From NCBI RefSeq assembly GCF_021044425.1, contig NZ_JAJNEC010000005.1:1984001-2048000 (forward strand): a stretch of 64,000 nucleotides of DNA, written 5' to 3'. The notes under the pieces were generated by a model. The model searched no databases and was not told the origin of the DNA. It saw only the letters and a list, made by a program, of their open reading frames with translations. The first letter of the stretch is position 1, and each line of letters opens with the position of its first letter. Position numbers and translations under genes: made by a program. The DNA is from Niabella pedocola (GTDB lineage: Bacteria; Bacteroidota; Bacteroidia; Chitinophagales; Chitinophagaceae). Positions 17,870-26,974 of the stretch are shown in pieces.

Positions 17870-18891
17870 AAATTTATTTGCAAATACACATTATAGATCT
17901 GCCCGGTTGTAGCGCATTGCAGCCGGTGCCGGTTGGGATAATAAAAGTTCAGACGCCGCTTTATATTTTCCAGGCCCACGCCTCCCACCGCATCTTTATG
18001 CCGCGTGCTGATCTTATTGGTTACTTCCAGCGTTAGCCGGGAAGCCGTTGTTTCCAGCACAATGGTTACCGGCGATGCCGCATCTTCCACCATCCCATGC
18101 TTAAGTGCATTTTCTATAAAGGGCGAAATCATAAAAGGCGGGATCAACTGCTGCTCATTGGCGATGCTTTTTTTAAACTGCAGATGCAAGGGTGCTTCAT
18201 GCCGGAGCTGTTCCAACGCAATCAGGTTATCGATATACTGCACCTCTTCTGTAAGGAAAACGGTTTCCGCACCGGCTTCATACGTGGTAAAACGCATCAT
18301 GCCCGCCAGAGCCTCTATAGCCGGCAGTGCGGCCTGAGACCGGTTAAATACCAGGGCGTAAATATTGTTTAAAGTATTAAAGATAAAATGAGGATTTACC
18401 TGGGCCTTCAAAAACTTTATTTCTGCCGACGCCTGCTGTACCTTCATTTGTGCATTTTCTTCCATCAGGCGGATGTTATGGATCAGCACCCACATAATGG
18501 TACTGATCACAACAGCGGGAAAGGCATAATATAAATTATCATACGCATAAAACCATAACGGCGGCGTGCCATAATAATTCCGGTATCCCCAAACAGCCGG
18601 GCTGATCACCTGCTCAAAACCATAGCGGATGCATAAAAACAATACATAACTGATCAGCACCGGCAGCAGGTATTTGATAACCGGGTTCTTTTTGCTGAAG
18701 AACGGTAATAAAAAAAAGTAATTGATATAAAACACAAGCGCAGTGATGACCAGGTAGGAAACATCAAAGAACCTCAGGCCCGGAAACTGCAGCCGGATTG
18801 CAGGTGCATACCCGATCCGGATAAACCGGATCCCTATAAACAAGACCCAGAATACCAGATGAATACTTATTGCTGTTTTTTTCCGGAGCAT
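17866..18891 (-). CDS. LytS/YehU-type sensor histidine kinase
   Basis: 341 residues. Four hydrophobic segments in the first 150 residues (about 8-28, 45-66, 75-95, 120-142) are followed by a His_kinase domain: LKAQVNPHFIFNTLNNIYAL (phosphoacceptor His around 168), EVQYIDNLIALEQLR, and the ATPase portion IPPFMISPFIENALKHG and GGVGLENIKRRL. It phosphorylates the LytTR regulator encoded next to it. The membrane part is short with no large external loop, so the stimulus is probably membrane-borne. Confidence 0.92.
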   Translation of the reverse strand: MLRKKTAISIHLVFWVLFIGIRFIRIGYAPAIRLQFPGLRFFDVSYLVITALVFYINYFFLLPFFSKKNPVIKYLLPVLISYVLFLCIRYGFEQVISPAVWGYRNYYGTPPLWFYAYDNLYYAFPAVVISTIMWVLIHNIRLMEENAQMKVQQASAEIKFLKAQVNPHFIFNTLNNIYALVFNRSQAALPAIEALAGMMRFTTYEAGAETVFLTEEVQYIDNLIALEQLRHEAPLHLQFKKSIANEQQLIPPFMISPFIENALKHGMVEDAASPVTIVLETTASRLTLEVTNKISTRHKDAVGGVGLENIKRRLNFYYPNRHRLQCATTGQIYNVYLQINF

Positions 18892-18942
18892 GCCCGTATT
18901 TTTTTATGTGAAGTACGTGGGAATTGACGAAATAACCAACCT

Positions 18943-18972
18943 GTTTGCAGACAAAAAAAGGGCGTTTGCAGA
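18943..18972. promoter_or_regulatory. LytTR-type direct repeat
   Basis: GTTTGCAGA occurs at 18943-18951 and again at 18964-18972, 21 bp start to start (9-bp words, 12-bp spacer). That is the geometry of LytTR operators. It lies between the kinase/regulator operon and the divergent DUF5694-like gene. Confidence 0.5.
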
Positions 18973-19024
18973 GTTTTTTTCCTTACATCGACGGCGTTTT
19001 ACAAATTTGAAAAAATAGTTGATT

Positions 19025-19843
19025 ATGGCAACCCATTCCCTTTACCTGCTATGCAGTTTCTTCCTTTCAATGGTGACCTTTGGGCAGCGCACCGTATTTA
19101 AGGATAAATTTGATGACGCAATTCCAGTATTAAACTTCGGCACCTTTCATATGGGATATACTCCGGATGCTACCAAAGTAGCCTTTGACAAAACAAACAA
19201 AAAGAACCAGCAGGAGGTGCACGCTATTGCGAAGCTGCTGGCGGCGTTTAAGCCTACCGTTATTGTGGTGGAGCGGGTACCGGAACGAAACCGGGAGTTA
19301 TTAACGGAATATCAATCGTATGTAAAGACGCCCGGTATGGAATTTAAAAACCTGTCGGAGATCCAGCTCCTGGCTTATGAAGTTGGCCGGCTGAGCGGGG
19401 CAACCCGGATATACGGGATCGATTTTCACGAAAACTATAACTATATGCTTTTTAAGACGCTCCGGCAAAAAACGGATTCAATCACCATACCGCAATACAA
19501 TAAGCTGGTGGAAGCATTTGCAAAGACCCGGAACGAAAAAACAATGGGCGTTAAAGACCGGTTGAAACTAATCAATCACCCGCAAAGCCTCGATTACCTG
19601 ATCAATGTAAATGCAGACCTGCTCACGTATGTTTCTACAGAGGGGCATGCGGAGGGAGCGGATCAGGCCGCTAAGTTTTATCACCGGAACCTGGTCATGT
19701 TCTCCAATCTGAACCAGCTGCCGCTTACAAAAGATGACCGTGTTTTTATCCTGATGGGAGCAACGCACACGGCTTTTTTTAACGATTTTTTCCGCCGTAG
19801 TCCCAAATACCTGCCGGTGAATACGTTTGCTTATTTAAAGTAA
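19025..19843 (+). CDS. DUF5694-like secreted protein
   Basis: 272 residues when started at the ATG of 19025; a TTG two codons earlier is possible but less likely. The first 22 residues are a signal peptide (LYLLCSFFLSMVTFGQ). The body shows IPVLNFGTFHMG, KPTVIVVERVPERN, ATRIYGIDFHENYN and, near the end, RVFILMGATHTAFFNDFF. These fit DUF5694, a family that I believe shares the His/Glu layout of TraB/PrgY-like proteins, but no activity is established. It is divergent from the LytTR two-component operon, with the direct-repeat site between them. Confidence 0.65.
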   Translation: MATHSLYLLCSFFLSMVTFGQRTVFKDKFDDAIPVLNFGTFHMGYTPDATKVAFDKTNKKNQQEVHAIAKLLAAFKPTVIVVERVPERNRELLTEYQSYVKTPGMEFKNLSEIQLLAYEVGRLSGATRIYGIDFHENYNYMLFKTLRQKTDSITIPQYNKLVEAFAKTRNEKTMGVKDRLKLINHPQSLDYLINVNADLLTYVSTEGHAEGADQAAKFYHRNLVMFSNLNQLPLTKDDRVFILMGATHTAFFNDFFRRSPKYLPVNTFAYLK

Positions 19844-19908
19844 CGCGCCCGGCAAAAGAAGTTCTATCAAAAATTATTTTATACTGTCTTGTCATGCTGC
19901 GATGCCTT

Positions 19909-19925
19909 CCTGAACCTGTTTCAGG
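19909..19925. repeat. REP-like hairpin
   Basis: CCTGAA-CCTGT-TTCAGG inside a context (CTTGTCATGCTGCGATGCC before it, GTCCATCCGG after it) that resembles dispersed palindromes of Sphingobacteria/Chitinophagaceae. Only one copy is in this window, so the repeat nature is inferred. Confidence 0.35.
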
Positions 19926-19996
19926 GTCCATCCGGTATCCGATTACGGCATCTTCTGTGTACCCGTCTTTATTTGTACTTTTAGCAAAAACATTTC

Positions 19997-21073
19997 ATGA
20001 CGGAACATATAACACCGGTTTACCTGAACACGGCCGCCTGCGGGCTTATTGCAAACACCGTACTGCAAACCGGACTTCATTTATACCAGGGTTTTGAACA
20101 CATCGCCTCAGCGGCAAGTGAGCACTGGCGCGATGTACAGGCCCCGGAGATCCGCAGTCATATCGCCCGTTTTATAGCTACCCGTCCGGAAAATATCGCG
20201 CTTATTCCCAACTTTTCCTATGGGCTGAACGCGGTCGTGCAGGCGCTTAGCGGACAGGAAACGGTATTACTTTACCGGAAAGACTTTCCTTCTGTATTCA
20301 TTCCCTTTGTGATCAATCATTTTAAGGTGGTTTGGCTGGATGACGACGACGGGTTTTCGATCGATCTCAATAAGATCGAATCCCTTATACGGTCTGAAAA
20401 AATAGATGTGGTAGCCATCAGCCATGTACAATGGCATTCTGGTTTCCGGATCGACCTGCAAGCCCTTTGCAGCCGTTGCAGGGAGCTTGGCGCCCGTACC
20501 ATTGTTGATGCTACCCAAAGTCTGGGAGCGGTGCAGATCTCTATTCCGGAATTGCGTCCGGACGTGCTTATTGCCAGTAACTACAAATGGATGAATGCCG
20601 GTTTTGGTACAGGGATCCTGTACATGAGCCCGGAGTTTGCGGCACAGTATCCGCCCCGCATCTCCGGTGCACACAGCAATGCATTTCAATTTGCGGATCT
20701 GTCCTTCCGGCAAAATACCAGCGTTACCAATTACGAACCCGGAAGCCCGAACATGTTTGGCTTTTCTATCCTGAATAAAGCCATTGAGGAAAAAAACAGC
20801 CGGGGCATGGAGCAGATAGAAGCCCATAACCGGATGCTGACGGACGCTTTGCTGCAACAGCTCTCCGTTCCTGTTATCGGCGGCAGGGATCTGCAAAACA
20901 GAAGTTCGATCGTGGTGATCCGGGAGGAAAACGGGTTACACGAATTTCTTTTGAAAAATAACATCATCACCACGCTACGGAACGGGCATATCCGTGTCAG
21001 TATCCATTTTCATAATACCGCAGCCGATATTGAACGCCTGATGCAATGCATTGGCGACCATCATAACGGCTAG
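19997..21073 (+). CDS. class V aminotransferase-fold PLP enzyme
   Basis: 358 residues. The fold-type I class V layout is visible: VYLNTAACGLIANTV at the start, DVVAISHVQWHSGFRIDL with the cofactor-stacking region, RTIVDATQSLGAVQI (Asp that binds the pyridine N, Gln-Ser), and SNYKWMNAGFGTGILYM carrying the Schiff-base Lys (about residue 201). The branch includes cysteine desulfurases, isopenicillin-N epimerase-like and kynureninase-like proteins; the substrate cannot be told from here. Monocistronic, cytoplasmic. Confidence 0.85.
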   Translation: MTEHITPVYLNTAACGLIANTVLQTGLHLYQGFEHIASAASEHWRDVQAPEIRSHIARFIATRPENIALIPNFSYGLNAVVQALSGQETVLLYRKDFPSVFIPFVINHFKVVWLDDDDGFSIDLNKIESLIRSEKIDVVAISHVQWHSGFRIDLQALCSRCRELGARTIVDATQSLGAVQISIPELRPDVLIASNYKWMNAGFGTGILYMSPEFAAQYPPRISGAHSNAFQFADLSFRQNTSVTNYEPGSPNMFGFSILNKAIEEKNSRGMEQIEAHNRMLTDALLQQLSVPVIGGRDLQNRSSIVVIREENGLHEFLLKNNIITTLRNGHIRVSIHFHNTAADIERLMQCIGDHHNG

Positions 21074-21098
21074 GGAGCAATCGCTCCGGTTGCTGGCT

Positions 21099-21806
21099 TT
21101 ATGCCAGCTGCTGAAACACAATGGCCGCCAGCACGGCACCGATCAATGGTCCCACTACGGGGATCCAGCTGTAGCTCCAGTCGCTGCCGCCTTTTTTGCC
21201 AAGGGGTAAAATCGCATGCATAATGCGTGGTCCCAGGTCGCGCACGGGGTTAATGGCATAACCGGTAGGCCCGCCCAAACTTAAGCCGATAGCCAGCACA
21301 ATGAATGCCACGGGTAACGCATCCAGGGCGCCCAGGCTATTGGAAGGTGCCACGATAAATAACACCGAAAGCACCAGTATAAACGTTCCGATAATTTCCG
21401 TGATCAGGTTATGCGGCGTACTGCGGATGGCCGGAGCCGTACTGAAGGTGGCCAGTTTCAGACCGGTGTCTTCTGTTTGCTGATAGTGTTGCCGGTAGGC
21501 CGCCCAAACCCCCAGCTGGCCAAGCATGGCACCCACCAACTGTCCGCCGATATACTCCGGAATAGCCGAGGGTTCTACTTTTCCAAGCCAGGCCAGTGCC
21601 ACCGTTACTGCCGGGTTCAGGTGCGCACCGCTTACTTTTGCGGATACAAAGACCCCCACAAAAACAGCCATAGCCCAGCCAAACGTTATTACGATCCAGC
21701 CGCTGTTGTTTCCTTTTGTTTTATTTAATACCACATTGGCCACGACTCCGTTCCCCAAAATAATAAGGAAGAATGTGCCGATCAATTCACTTGTAAAAAT
21801 ATTCAT
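21099..21806 (-). CDS. glpF: glycerol uptake facilitator (MIP/aquaporin family)
   Basis: 235 residues with six membrane helices. A longer frame exists to 21893 but MNIFTSELIGTFFLIILGNG is the natural aquaglyceroporin start. The first pore motif is canonical (GAHLNPAVTV); the second reads YAINPVRDLGPR, NPV in place of NPA, with the Arg-Asp of the glycerol-selective filter kept. It moves glycerol across the inner membrane. It follows glpK by 38 bp and is surely in the same transcript. Confidence 0.93.
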   Translation of the reverse strand: MNIFTSELIGTFFLIILGNGVVANVVLNKTKGNNSGWIVITFGWAMAVFVGVFVSAKVSGAHLNPAVTVALAWLGKVEPSAIPEYIGGQLVGAMLGQLGVWAAYRQHYQQTEDTGLKLATFSTAPAIRSTPHNLITEIIGTFILVLSVLFIVAPSNSLGALDALPVAFIVLAIGLSLGGPTGYAINPVRDLGPRIMHAILPLGKKGGSDWSYSWIPVVGPLIGAVLAAIVFQQLA

Positions 21807-21844
21807 ATGGTTTTGTTTATCGTTTGACGGTTCTTGTTTATCGT

Positions 21845-23341
21845 TTAAATTTCTTCCGCCCAAACCTGTGCGGCACGTACGGCACGTTTCCATCCCTTGC
21901 TCAGTTGATCCCGAACATCATCGCTCATATAGGGTTCAAACTGCCGATCTACCTGCCAGTATTGTTTCACCTCATCCAGGTCTTTCCAAAAGCCAACTGC
22001 CAGTCCGCTGAGGTAGGCTGCACCCAGGGCGGTTGTTTCAGTGATCTTCGGACGCACGACCATTGTGTTTAACAAATTGGCCTGAAACTGCATCAGGTAA
22101 TTGTTCACTGTAGCGCCACCGTCAACCCGCACTTCCTTTATCTCCAGGCCGGAATCGGCCTCCATTGCTTTTAGCACATCCATTGTCTGGTAGGCAATGC
22201 TTTCTACTGCTGCCCGCGCAATATGCCCGTCCGAACTGCCCCGGGTCAGCCCGGTAATAATGCCCCTGGCATGTTGATTCCAGTAAGGAGCCCCCAAACC
22301 GGTAAAAGCCGGCACCATGTATACCCCGCCATTATCGGCTTCCGTTGCGGTTAAGGCCTCAATATCGCCCGATTTCTGGATCAGCTTCAGTCCATCACGC
22401 AGCCATTGCACTACCGCCCCGGCAATAAACACACTTCCTTCCAGCGCATAGCTTACTTCGTTATTGATTTTCCAGGCAATGGTGGTTAGCAGGTTGTTTT
22501 TCGAAGGCACGGGTTTATTACCGGTATGCATCAGCATAAAGCAACCGGTGCCATACGTATTTTTTACCATCCCCGATTGTGTACACATCTGGCCGAACAA
22601 TGCCGATTGCTGATCACCGGCAATACCGCTTACCGGTATCCTTGCGGCAGTGATGAGTTGCTGCGTGTGTCCGTATACTTCGCTGCTGGAACGCACTTCC
22701 GGCATCATGCTTTTCGGAATTCCGAATAGCTGCAGCAATTCTTCATCCCAATCCAGGGTATGGATGTTGAATGCCATGGTACGGGAAGCGTTGCTCACAT
22801 CCGTGGCATGCACCTCCCCGTTGGTCAGCTTCCACAATAACCAGGAGTCTACGGTTCCAAAACACAGATCCCCGTTCTCCGCCCTGGCCCGGGCTCCGTC
22901 TACATTTTCCAGGATCCATTTTATTTTGGTGGCAGAGAAATATGCATCTGTTACCAATCCTGTTTTCTCCTTTATTTTTTCAGCCGATCCATCCTTTTTC
23001 AGGGTATCGCAATAATCAGAGGTCCGGCGGTCCTGCCATACGATGGCATTATGAATGGGCTGTGAAGTATGCCGGTCCCAAACCACGGTTGTTTCCCGCT
23101 GGTTGGTGATGCCGATGCATGCAATATCCTGTGTGGTGAGCCCGGCTTTTACAATGGCTTCGGTTGCTACCCCCAGTTGTGTAGACCAGATCTCGTTGGC
23201 GTCGTGCTCTACCCAACCGGGCTGGGGAAAGATCTGTGTAAATTCTTTTTGGGCTACGGCAACAATATTACCGGCCTTATCAAAAATAATAGCCCTCGAG
23301 CTTGTGGTTCCCTGGTCAAGAGATAGAACATATTTTGGCAT
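21845..23341 (-). CDS. glpK: glycerol kinase
   Basis: 498 residues from the ATG of 23341 (a TTG two codons upstream is unlikely). It phosphorylates glycerol to glycerol-3-phosphate in the cytoplasm. FGGY motifs: YVLSLDQGTTSSRAIIFD at the N-terminus, GITNQRETTVVWD, NAIVWQDRRTSD, GIAGDQQSALFGQ, GVYMVPAFTGLGAPYWN and VDGGATVNNYLMQFQANLL. The gene is first of glpK-glpF. A weak -7 box (7/8) and a TTTCGAA lie in the 187 bp upstream. Confidence 0.97.
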   Translation of the reverse strand: MPKYVLSLDQGTTSSRAIIFDKAGNIVAVAQKEFTQIFPQPGWVEHDANEIWSTQLGVATEAIVKAGLTTQDIACIGITNQRETTVVWDRHTSQPIHNAIVWQDRRTSDYCDTLKKDGSAEKIKEKTGLVTDAYFSATKIKWILENVDGARARAENGDLCFGTVDSWLLWKLTNGEVHATDVSNASRTMAFNIHTLDWDEELLQLFGIPKSMMPEVRSSSEVYGHTQQLITAARIPVSGIAGDQQSALFGQMCTQSGMVKNTYGTGCFMLMHTGNKPVPSKNNLLTTIAWKINNEVSYALEGSVFIAGAVVQWLRDGLKLIQKSGDIEALTATEADNGGVYMVPAFTGLGAPYWNQHARGIITGLTRGSSDGHIARAAVESIAYQTMDVLKAMEADSGLEIKEVRVDGGATVNNYLMQFQANLLNTMVVRPKITETTALGAAYLSGLAVGFWKDLDEVKQYWQVDRQFEPYMSDDVRDQLSKGWKRAVRAAQVWAEEI

Positions 23342-23528
23342 ATACAATCTTGTTTATAAAAAAGTGAAAATAAAAAATTCTGTTTATGAGCGGGCAAATA
23401 AATTTTTAAAAAATGAGCCGCTCCGGGTTGATCCTTTCGAATGCTGTCCTTTTTCTCCGCTGCGCCTTGCTCGTCTTACATCTTTCTGTTATATCATCCA
23501 ATACTGGCAAACAAACGAAGAAACTGCT

Positions 23529-24548
23529 TTATGGATGTGTGCACTCATGAAAATGGTCCCCTGCGGGATAGCTAAATGTGTTTACCAGCTTCCACCTTGC
23601 TTTATACAACCCGATAGCGGTATTTTTATATACCAAACTGCCGTTAATATCCAGCAGCTGGTCGGTTCTCCATGTTTCGCCACCGGCACCGGTTGCTCTT
23701 GCAATAATGGTTGGATATCCGGAAGGACCGGAAGATACAGATTTAACGCTGCCGGTCGCTTTTATTAATGTAAAAGCGCCTGAGGTTACGTTGAACTTAT
23801 AGATATTGCCGGAGTTGGTCAGCCAGAGATCCGTTGTACTGCCGTATACCGGAAACAGTTCGTGTGCATTGCCCTGGGGCATCGTATAGGTGGCTTTCAG
23901 CGTAAGCTTGGGTGCCGAGCAACTGCCATTGTATGTGAACACCTTTAACTTATCTTTTCCCGCTGCATACAGCTGCTGGCGGGCATGATCCCATACCACA
24001 TTATGCACATCTTCAAAATCTGCCGCTTTTACCTGGCTGGATTGATCGTTAATATAGGAATCTACGGTGAAGATCATCAGGTACCCCCCGGTAGTGGATG
24101 CGGTTACCACATTTCCATTTGGCAGGAGTTCTGCAGAATGGGTATTGCCTCCTGCATAGTCGTACCAGATGGCTTTTTTACTGGATACGCTGATGAGGGC
24201 CACTCCGCCTCCGGATGCTGTTGCTAAAATATAGCTACCATTATAAACCAGCTTGGCATCGCTCAGGTTAGAAAACCATGCCTGTGCGGCACTGTGTATC
24301 ATGGCATATGAGCCGGAGGCCTTCCACTCCCAGGTGATCTGGTTGTTATTGGCAATATCTACCATAATGATGCGGGCATTTTTCTGATCGCAGATAATCA
24401 CTTCCCTGGGTGTGGCGGCTGCCGTTACAGCACCGGATACTTCTGAGGATAATTTTTTAGCAGCTGCAGGTCCATCATTCAAATTCGTATTCGTCTTATT
24501 ACAAGCCGGGGTAAACAGCAGCATTGCGGCGATAAGGAATAGTTTCAT
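23529..24548 (-). CDS. beta-propeller lipoprotein (DUF6528-like)
   Basis: 339 residues. MKLFLIAAMLLFTPACNKT is a lipoprotein signal with Cys at 16. Beyond a low-complexity Ala/Ser linker, repeated blades are seen: EVIICDQKNARIIMVDI, SDAKLVYNGSYILATASGGG, THSAELLPNGNVVTASTTGG, and NAHELFPVYGSTTDLWLTNSG. The pattern resembles DUF6528 proteins of Bacteroidota. It lies on the surface or in the periplasm, between glpK and the glycerophosphodiesterase on the same strand, so a binding role for a glycerol-containing substrate is possible. No enzyme motif found. Confidence 0.6.
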   Translation of the reverse strand: MKLFLIAAMLLFTPACNKTNTNLNDGPAAAKKLSSEVSGAVTAAATPREVIICDQKNARIIMVDIANNNQITWEWKASGSYAMIHSAAQAWFSNLSDAKLVYNGSYILATASGGGVALISVSSKKAIWYDYAGGNTHSAELLPNGNVVTASTTGGYLMIFTVDSYINDQSSQVKAADFEDVHNVVWDHARQQLYAAGKDKLKVFTYNGSCSAPKLTLKATYTMPQGNAHELFPVYGSTTDLWLTNSGNIYKFNVTSGAFTLIKATGSVKSVSSGPSGYPTIIARATGAGGETWRTDQLLDINGSLVYKNTAIGLYKARWKLVNTFSYPAGDHFHECTHP

Positions 24549-24746
24549 GCCTGAAATTTATAGATTAAAAAATTGTCGTTTCCGAAGTTTTGAATATGCA
24601 GGAACCGGCGTTCCGCTATCAGCAATCGAATCATTCTTATCCGGCCCGCCGAAAAAATGCGCTGTGATCCTTGGACAATATATTCTGCCGATTATCGGAC
24701 GAACAAATCATGATCTTTCCCAACGATCTTGCCCTACCCTAAAAAG

Positions 24747-25658
24747 TTATTTCAGCTGGTAAAATAAATCCGGGTAATCGGTGATGAGCCCGTCGGCACC
24801 CATATCCGCCAGCTTTTTAATCGTGGCAATATCATCCACCGTCCAGGGAACGATCTTTATATTCCGCTGATGACATTCCTTTACCAGCTCGGGGGTAACA
24901 ATGGAATAATGCGGACTGTAATACTCCGGTGTATAACCCAGGCTTTGTAACTGCGCTTCCAGGCTACGCTTTTCCTTATCCCCGATCAAAAGCGAGGTTT
25001 GTACCTGGGGGTATTTTTCATGCATGATCTTTAATGCCCGTTCGTCAAAACACTGGATGATCATGCGCTTCCCGATATTAAAGGGCAAAATGGTTTGCAT
25101 AGCCAGGTCTGTAAATTCCGCTACCGGCGGACAATAAACACCTTCTCCCTTGGGATTGGATTTTATTTCGATATTATACTGGATCTTTACGCCTTTCTTT
25201 TTGGCATAGGCTTCTGTTGCCGCCAGCAGGTCTTTCAACAGGGGTTTTACGGCTGCTATTTTTTTCTGCCGGGGAACGGCTGCATAAAACTTCTTCCCTA
25301 CATCATATTTCTTTATAGAGTCATAGGTCATTGTATACAGGATCCGCTTCTTTGCCGTCTCAGGTGTCAGGGTGTCGCCTTCAGGGGTAGTAGTAAATCC
25401 ATAGTTAAAAGTGGCGTCATGCGATACTACGATCTGCCCGTCCTTGGTTACCTGCATGTCCATTTCCAGCGTGGTAATGCCCATGTCGATAGCGTTCAGC
25501 ATAGCAGGGATGGTGTTCTCCGGCATCAATCCTTTACCGCCCCGGTGCGCCTCCATGTCGAAGTGCTGGTACTTTGCCGGAAGCACGATCTTCTTTTGCG
25601 CATTGCATGCTACCACTGCGGTCAGCAATAATGTGGTGCTTAATAGTTTTAATTTCAT
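24747..25658 (-). CDS. glycerophosphodiester phosphodiesterase (lipoprotein)
   Basis: 303 residues with a lipoprotein signal (LLLTAVVACNAQ). The GDPD barrel is clear: HFDMEAHRGGKGLMPENTIP, TTLEMDMQVTKDGQIVVSHD (the Glu-x-Asp metal site and second catalytic His), IQYNIEIKSNP, MIIQCFDERAL and KIVPWTVDD near the end. It splits glycerophosphodiesters to glycerol-3-phosphate and an alcohol outside the cytoplasm. The gene starts 1 bp after the SGNH hydrolase gene ends, so they are coupled. With glpFK and glpD nearby, it likely feeds glycerol-3-phosphate or glycerol into the Glp pathway. Confidence 0.93.
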   Translation of the reverse strand: MKLKLLSTTLLLTAVVACNAQKKIVLPAKYQHFDMEAHRGGKGLMPENTIPAMLNAIDMGITTLEMDMQVTKDGQIVVSHDATFNYGFTTTPEGDTLTPETAKKRILYTMTYDSIKKYDVGKKFYAAVPRQKKIAAVKPLLKDLLAATEAYAKKKGVKIQYNIEIKSNPKGEGVYCPPVAEFTDLAMQTILPFNIGKRMIIQCFDERALKIMHEKYPQVQTSLLIGDKEKRSLEAQLQSLGYTPEYYSPHYSIVTPELVKECHQRNIKIVPWTVDDIATIKKLADMGADGLITDYPDLFYQLK

Positions 25659-25659
25659 C

Positions 25660-26352
25660 TTACAAGTATTTTCCTTCGTTTAAAATCTTTGCCCACAACC
25701 GGTACCCGTTTATGTTCAGATGCAGCCCGTCGTAGGTAAGGGTTTTATCCAGTTTTCCGTCCTTTAAAAAATGCGGGTGCAGGTCTATAATGGTGATGCG
25801 TTCTTCCTTTCCCAGCTTTTTCAGCCCTTCATTTACGGCGGCAATATGTTCATCCTTGCCGTAATGGTTCTTCTTTGGTGGCACATCGCTGTTCACCGGC
25901 AGTACCGTTTGAAAGTAAATTTTAGTGGCAGGACTTTCCTGTTTGATCTGCCGGATGATGCGTTTATAATTATCCAGGATCACGGCGTCCGGAACATTCC
26001 GGGAAATGTCGTTTGTGCCGATCAGGATAAATACTTTCTGCGGTTTCCCTTCGGTTACTTCATGCAGCCGCTCCAGCACGCCAAAAGTAATATCGCCGCT
26101 GATGCCACGGTTACGGGCCAGCGGGTTTTGCAACAGCTCGGTCCAGTCAACACCCGCGGTAATGCTATTGCCCAGGAAAACAATATCTTTCGAGGAATTA
26201 GGAAAGGATTTAAACTGATCTACCTTTAACGCATAACTGCCGGGGCGGTATGTACTGTCCCAGGCGGTGGTTTGGGCCTGGCTGCTCATACCACCAAGGA
26301 TACAGGCCACTACAAAGCCGGCCTGTATCCTTTTTTTTAAACTTAATTTCAT
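25660..26352 (-). CDS. secreted SGNH/GDSL hydrolase
   Basis: 230 residues from the ATG of 26352; an ATG six codons earlier (26370) is also in frame, but the later start gives the cleaner signal peptide (KKRIQAGFVVACILGGMSSQAQ). Block I is IVFLGNSITAGVDW (catalytic Ser), block II Gly in NRGISGDITFGV, block III ILIGTNDISRN, block V YDGLHLNINGYRLW (Asp-x-x-His). It is a secreted esterase of unknown acyl target. It is coupled to the glycerophosphodiesterase gene, so it may deacylate phospholipids or remove esters from teichoic-type polymers; this is inference. Confidence 0.85.
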   Translation of the reverse strand: MKLSLKKRIQAGFVVACILGGMSSQAQTTAWDSTYRPGSYALKVDQFKSFPNSSKDIVFLGNSITAGVDWTELLQNPLARNRGISGDITFGVLERLHEVTEGKPQKVFILIGTNDISRNVPDAVILDNYKRIIRQIKQESPATKIYFQTVLPVNSDVPPKKNHYGKDEHIAAVNEGLKKLGKEERITIIDLHPHFLKDGKLDKTLTYDGLHLNINGYRLWAKILNEGKYL

Positions 26353-26377
26353 CGTTTTTGCAATTTCCATTTACGGT

Positions 26378-26905
26378 TTACTCTATTTCATTTTCGTTTG
26401 TGAATAAAAACTCCTGCGGATCACTGAGGTCTTCTCCACATTCATTTTTGATTATATAATCAATGGCATAGTCGCCGGGCGGAAGGCTTACCGGAAACAT
26501 ATAATAATAATTCCTTTGAAAGTTGTGAATAGTGCCGGAACCCATATAACCATAATTCGGCCCGTTTGCCCAAATGGAATATTCGAGTACATAGGGACCG
26601 GTTCCGCTAAAATTCATACTAAAACTATTGTACTGGGTTACGGCGTTATATATTACATTCATTGTAAGCCCACTTGTCCAGGTGGTTTCGCTGCAGTCGG
26701 TATCCGCGGTGATGCTTTTTAAGTTGTTTAAAAAGCTGCTTTCCCAAAACGTTGTGTAATTGATTTTTTCTAGGATGGTCTGTTTCTGCCAGCCGATAGC
26801 GGTTGCAGGCACTACTGATTTTTCTGCTTTTGTGAAGGCTGAAAGGCTGAAGAAGCCGGTCAGCAATGCAAATACTCCGATTGTGAAGAAGATTCCTTTT
26901 TTCAT
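26378..26905 (-). CDS. secreted protein of unknown function
   Basis: 175 residues. The first 25 are a signal peptide (KKGIFFTIGVFALLTGFFSLSAF). The mature part has no motif that I recognise; it is rich in Tyr, Asn and Ser with two Cys (DTDCSETTW and KNECGEDLSD) that could form a disulfide, and ends in an acidic tail. The predicted strands (YVLEYSIWANGPNYGY, GDYAIDYIIKNECG) suggest a small beta-sandwich. It lies between the SGNH hydrolase and the DUF5689 lipoprotein on the same strand. Confidence 0.65.
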   Translation of the reverse strand: MKKGIFFTIGVFALLTGFFSLSAFTKAEKSVVPATAIGWQKQTILEKINYTTFWESSFLNNLKSITADTDCSETTWTSGLTMNVIYNAVTQYNSFSMNFSGTGPYVLEYSIWANGPNYGYMGSGTIHNFQRNYYYMFPVSLPPGDYAIDYIIKNECGEDLSDPQEFLFTNENEIE

Positions 26906-26974
26906 GTTTTTATGTTTAAAGGTGATTAAAAAACGTTCGGGATGTATTCAACAACGCATAAATCCCCGCAGTTA

